A stretch of DNA of 8,436 nucleotides from Thioalkalivibrio nitratireducens (GTDB lineage Bacteria > Pseudomonadota > Gammaproteobacteria > Ectothiorhodospirales > Ectothiorhodospiraceae): assembly GCA_011390385.1 (NCBI GenBank), contig JAABSN010000147.1, forward strand, positions 1-8,436, written 5' to 3'. This document shows, in pieces, positions 6,296 through 8,436 of this stretch. The stretch's first letter is position 1, and each line of letters starts with the position of its first letter. Made by a program: the position numbers and the translations under genes. The notes under the pieces were generated by a model that saw only the letters and a list, made by a program, of their open reading frames with translations, did not search any database and was not told the DNA's origin.

Positions 6296-6500
6296 ATGCG
6301 TATCAATCTTGCATCTCTCGTAACGGGCACTGTCCTGGCATTCGGGCTCACGGCATCCGTCGTGCCCGCTCTCGCGGACGAATCAAGCAAGGCGAATGCC
6401 TATCACACCTGAAACGACCGCCCGGTGGTCGGCCAGCCCGGCTCTATCGCAGCGAGGAAGGACTCAAGGCGGAGTTCAAGGTGAACGCAAAGAATACGGA
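6296..6500 (+). pseudogene. Broken small secreted protein
   Basis: A strong ribosome site (CGGAGGAAG, about 5 bases before the ATG) starts a frame with a textbook signal peptide: MRINLASLVTGTVLAFGLT, then ASVVPALA before DES. The frame stops after only 38 residues, at HT-stop near 6409-6411. Shifting frame just before the stop recovers a protein-like continuation (ARLYRSEEGLKAEFKVNAKN) that runs into a GGACACCCAT repeat at 6497. The simplest reading is a periplasmic protein gene damaged by a frameshift near 6400 and cut at its 3' end by the repeat. The 38-residue peptide could still be made and exported. I do not recognise the family. Confidence 0.55.
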
Positions 6501-6540
6501 CACCCATCGAACGCATTCCCGTTGCGTTCCCGTTGTCCGC
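6497..6540 (+). repeat. Dispersed repeat copy, GGACACCCAT type
   Basis: CGGACACCCATCGAACGC (6497-6514) is followed by ATTCCCGTTGCGTTCCCG and TTGTCCGCG. The first part matches the left arm at 5218-5233 (CGGACACCCATCG), and the CGTTCCCG/GCGTTCC stretch resembles the bases following the copy at 3107-3134. The broken gene before it loses protein-like character exactly here. Confidence 0.6.
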
Positions 6541-6641
6541 GTTCACCCTGCTACCATGGGAACTTGAAGTGATGAAGGGCCGGCAGGATGCGCGTTCTGA
6601 GTTTGCCAGAGTTGTCGGTGGGGAGCGGTCAGTAGTTGAGC

Positions 6642-7745
6642 ATGCTTATCTGGACGAAAATCCTGCGCCGGCTACTGTGCTGTACCACGCTCACGCTGCC
6701 GGTTCATGCCGAGTCCGATTCTCCTTCCCAGGATTTGATTCTTGTCGTTACCCCGACGACAGCCGGTAACACCTACTGGCCGGAAGTCCACTCCGTCATG
6801 GACATTGTGGCTGCGGATCTGGACATCGGGATCGAGTTTCTGCAATTCGATGTCTCGGACCGATTCACCGCGGTCACAAGCACGGTGCGGCGTCTCCGCA
6901 AAGACCCGAGTCCGGACGCAGCGATCTTCACGATGGGATTCTCGCAGTTAATTCCAGTCATCGAACTGGCTGAAGACCTGGAAATTTCATTTGCGCTGAA
7001 CGGCCCCTTTTCCAAAGAACAGTTGAGAACGCTGGGGGACGCACCGGGTGATAGATATACGCAGTGGGTCCGTCTTTTCGAGGAGGACGAACAGGCCAAG
7101 GGATATTTATTGGGGCAGGAACTGATCCGTGCAGCAACCGCTGCCGTGCCTGATCCCGGGGTGATTTCCATTGCCGGCATCAACGGCGCTCAGTCCTGGG
7201 CAGGATCGATTCAGCGGGAAGCGGGCTTGCGGCAGGCTGTAGACGAGCATCCGAATACGCGCCTGCTGCAGATGGTGTACTCCGACTGGACCGCCCAGGA
7301 GGGCAGAAGAATGGCGCGCCGTCTCCTTCGCCGATATCCGGACGTTTCCGCAATCTGGACGGCAAGTGATCAATTATCGATTGGTGCTGCCCAAGCGATC
7401 TCGGAAAACGCAGACCGTCCGAAACAGATTGTCACCGGCGGGCTGGACCTGTCTCCGGCCGGCCTCAATGCCATCAGTCGAGGACAACTGGTCGCCACAA
7501 CGGCGGCCACGGAACTGATGTGGGCACAGGTCGTTATTGATCTGCATGATCTTGTTCGTAGCGAAACGAGACCAGACGACTTCGAGAAATATCAACTTGC
7601 GGTTCCGGTCGTTGCCACAGCGTCCAACGTCAAGCAAGTCCTGGAATTTCAACAACGCCAGAAACAAATCCCGTTTCGAGATTTTTCTCGGCATTACAAC
7701 GGCGGCAAGACGCTGCGCCTGAACGATCTTCTCGAAGACCTGTGA
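6642..7745 (+). CDS. Periplasmic type-1 substrate-binding protein (LuxP/ribose-binding-like)
   Basis: This 367-residue exported protein has a signal peptide at 1-23 (MLIWTKILRRLLCC, cleavage after VHA). Two alpha/beta lobes of the Peripla_BP type-1 fold follow: lobe 1 opens with DLILVVTPTTAGNTYWPEV (about 31-49) and contains PDAAIFTMGF; lobe 2 contains GVISIAGINGAQSWAGSI (about 173-190), the helix GLRQAVDEHP, and VSAIWTASDQLSIGAAQAI (about 235-253), where family members carry ligand-contacting Asp. The ATG at 6642 gives the natural signal peptide. A TTG two codons upstream sits closer to the GGGGAG site (6619-6624) and is possible. No ABC permease or ATPase is nearby. The next gene, 9 bp downstream, is a GGDEF membrane protein, so the likely job is ligand sensing for c-di-GMP signalling rather than uptake. 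The ligand is unknown; sugars or autoinducer-2-like molecules fit the fold. Confidence 0.87.
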   Translation: MLIWTKILRRLLCCTTLTLPVHAESDSPSQDLILVVTPTTAGNTYWPEVHSVMDIVAADLDIGIEFLQFDVSDRFTAVTSTVRRLRKDPSPDAAIFTMGFSQLIPVIELAEDLEISFALNGPFSKEQLRTLGDAPGDRYTQWVRLFEEDEQAKGYLLGQELIRAATAAVPDPGVISIAGINGAQSWAGSIQREAGLRQAVDEHPNTRLLQMVYSDWTAQEGRRMARRLLRRYPDVSAIWTASDQLSIGAAQAISENADRPKQIVTGGLDLSPAGLNAISRGQLVATTAATELMWAQVVIDLHDLVRSETRPDDFEKYQLAVPVVATASNVKQVLEFQQRQKQIPFRDFSRHYNGGKTLRLNDLLEDL

Positions 7746-7754
7746 GCGTGGACC

Positions 7755-8393
7755 ATGGATTGGCTCAAACTCAAGAACCTGACGCTGATCCTGGCCATTA
7801 GTCTCTGTTTTACGGCACTCAGTGTCGCGTTCCAGGCCTACTTGTACATCAGCGCCGGACAGCAGGATCGCAATCAGACACTGACATCCATCAGCGAGAG
7901 CTACCTTGAGCCGACCGCGTCTGCGGTCTTCTTTCTGGAAACACAGCAACTCGAGCTCATCACCAAAGGGATTGCGCAACTTCCGTTTGTGGAAGCCGTG
8001 ACGGTGATGGAGCATGTTCAGGGCGATTATCGACCCCTGGTAGAGCTCGGTCAGGCAACAGAGGAGTATCAGACCACAGAGTATCCTTTAGCGCATACAT
8101 ATGAAGGCCGGCAGAGGTTTGTGGGCCGCTTGATTATCCATTCGAGCTTGAATCAACTCTGGATCGATGTGCCGGCAAAGTTACGTCAGGGCGCGGTGTT
8201 CAACTTGTTTCTTCTCCTCGCAATGTCTGCGGGCATATGGCTGCTCGTCATGCGGATCAAGAAGCTGCAGTTCTACGATGCGCTGACCGGGCTGCCCAAT
8301 CGCAGGCTCTTCGAGCAACGCCTGGAGCAGTTTCTCGCGTCCGAACGACAGCCGAATTCCCCCCTCTGTCAGGATAGTTGTCGCCTCCTCTAA
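7755..8393 (+). CDS. Membrane diguanylate cyclase, truncated in its GGDEF domain
   Basis: Two transmembrane helices (about 9-32, LTLILAISLCFTALSVAF; about 149-167, VFNLFLLLAMSAGIWLLVM) flank a periplasmic sensor of about 115 residues with no cysteine pair or recognisable ligand motif. After TM2 the GGDEF domain begins normally with FYDALTGLPNRRLFEQRLEQ (about 173-192, the conserved D-x-LT-GLPNR start). Then similarity stops: after about SERQPNSPL the frame reads CQDSCRLL and ends. The GG(D/E)EF active site and any EAL domain are missing, so the product cannot make c-di-GMP. The break coincides with TGTCAGG at 8367, probably the end of an insertion sequence. The intact ancestor, nine bases after a binding protein, would be a ligand-controlled cyclase like LuxQ- or MbaA-type partners. 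Start: ATG at 7755; the ribosome site is weak. Confidence 0.85.
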   Translation: MDWLKLKNLTLILAISLCFTALSVAFQAYLYISAGQQDRNQTLTSISESYLEPTASAVFFLETQQLELITKGIAQLPFVEAVTVMEHVQGDYRPLVELGQATEEYQTTEYPLAHTYEGRQRFVGRLIIHSSLNQLWIDVPAKLRQGAVFNLFLLLAMSAGIWLLVMRIKKLQFYDALTGLPNRRLFEQRLEQFLASERQPNSPLCQDSCRLL

Positions 8394-8436
8394 AATCCTC
8401 TCTAAGAGGGGGCACATAGGAGCTGACAGTGAGATA
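8367..8436. mobile_element. Probable end of an insertion sequence disrupting the GGDEF gene
   Basis: The coding similarity of the GGDEF protein ends where TGTCAGGATAGTTGTCG begins. A TG dinucleotide end is common to the IS3, IS481 and IS21 groups. CTGTCAG (8366-8372) recurs inverted as CTGACAG (8423-8429), and AGGAGCT near 8419 could be a ribosome site for a transposase starting beyond the window. No transposase residues are visible, so this rests on position and terminal features. Confidence 0.45.

Noticed and set aside
6533..6769. 78-codon frame overlapping the binding-protein start
   Set aside because: It overlaps the signal-peptide region of the binding protein in another frame, has no ribosome site, and is repeat-derived at its start.

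Overview
The window looks like a moderately GC-rich gammaproteobacterial chromosome. This is inferred from gene content: an MtfA-type peptidase, a NarL/LuxR response regulator, a DUF2165 membrane protein, and a periplasmic binding protein next to a GGDEF sensor. The flavour is Lysobacterales/Chromatiales-like, but I cannot fix the genus by eye. There are no rRNA genes, tRNA genes, CRISPR arrays or phage genes. It reads as an accessory region in which intact small operons alternate with repeat-filled gaps and broken genes.

Layout. 1-570: a MITE-like element with about 30-bp terminal inverted repeats (107-433), then a short leader. 571-1233: NarL-family response regulator, followed by a strong 16-bp stem-loop and a cluster of short direct and inverted repeats. 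1751-2032: small DUF4242-like protein. 2162-2992 (-): MtfA-type zinc peptidase, convergent with it. 3047-3424: gap with a dispersed GGTGGGTGTCC repeat. 3425-5003 (+): compact operon of an outer-membrane-type lipoprotein, an ECF sigma factor and a one-TM protein that may act as the sigma regulator. 5023-5217 (-): C-terminal scrap of an IS630-family transposase, cut exactly at another repeat copy. 5291-5770 (-): DUF2165 membrane protein. 5840-6108: element with a nested inverted-repeat architecture that would fold into a closing stem plus two long hairpins. 6296-6500: remnant of a small secreted protein, ending at another repeat copy. 6642-7745 and 7755-8393: periplasmic type-1 binding protein followed by a membrane diguanylate cyclase, whose GGDEF domain is cut off after its first helix by what looks like the end of an insertion sequence running off the window.

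How the genes work together. Two modules are coherent. The lipoprotein/sigma/TM operon looks like an envelope-linked transcription switch. The binding protein plus two-TM GGDEF protein looks like a LuxP-LuxQ or NspS-MbaA style arrangement, in which a ligand-loaded periplasmic protein controls c-di-GMP synthesis. The second module appears broken here. The most unusual non-coding signals are the nested element at 5840-6108 and the GGTGGGTGTCC repeats, which lie at four loci and coincide with gene breakpoints at two of them. I found no clear new defence or biosynthetic system.
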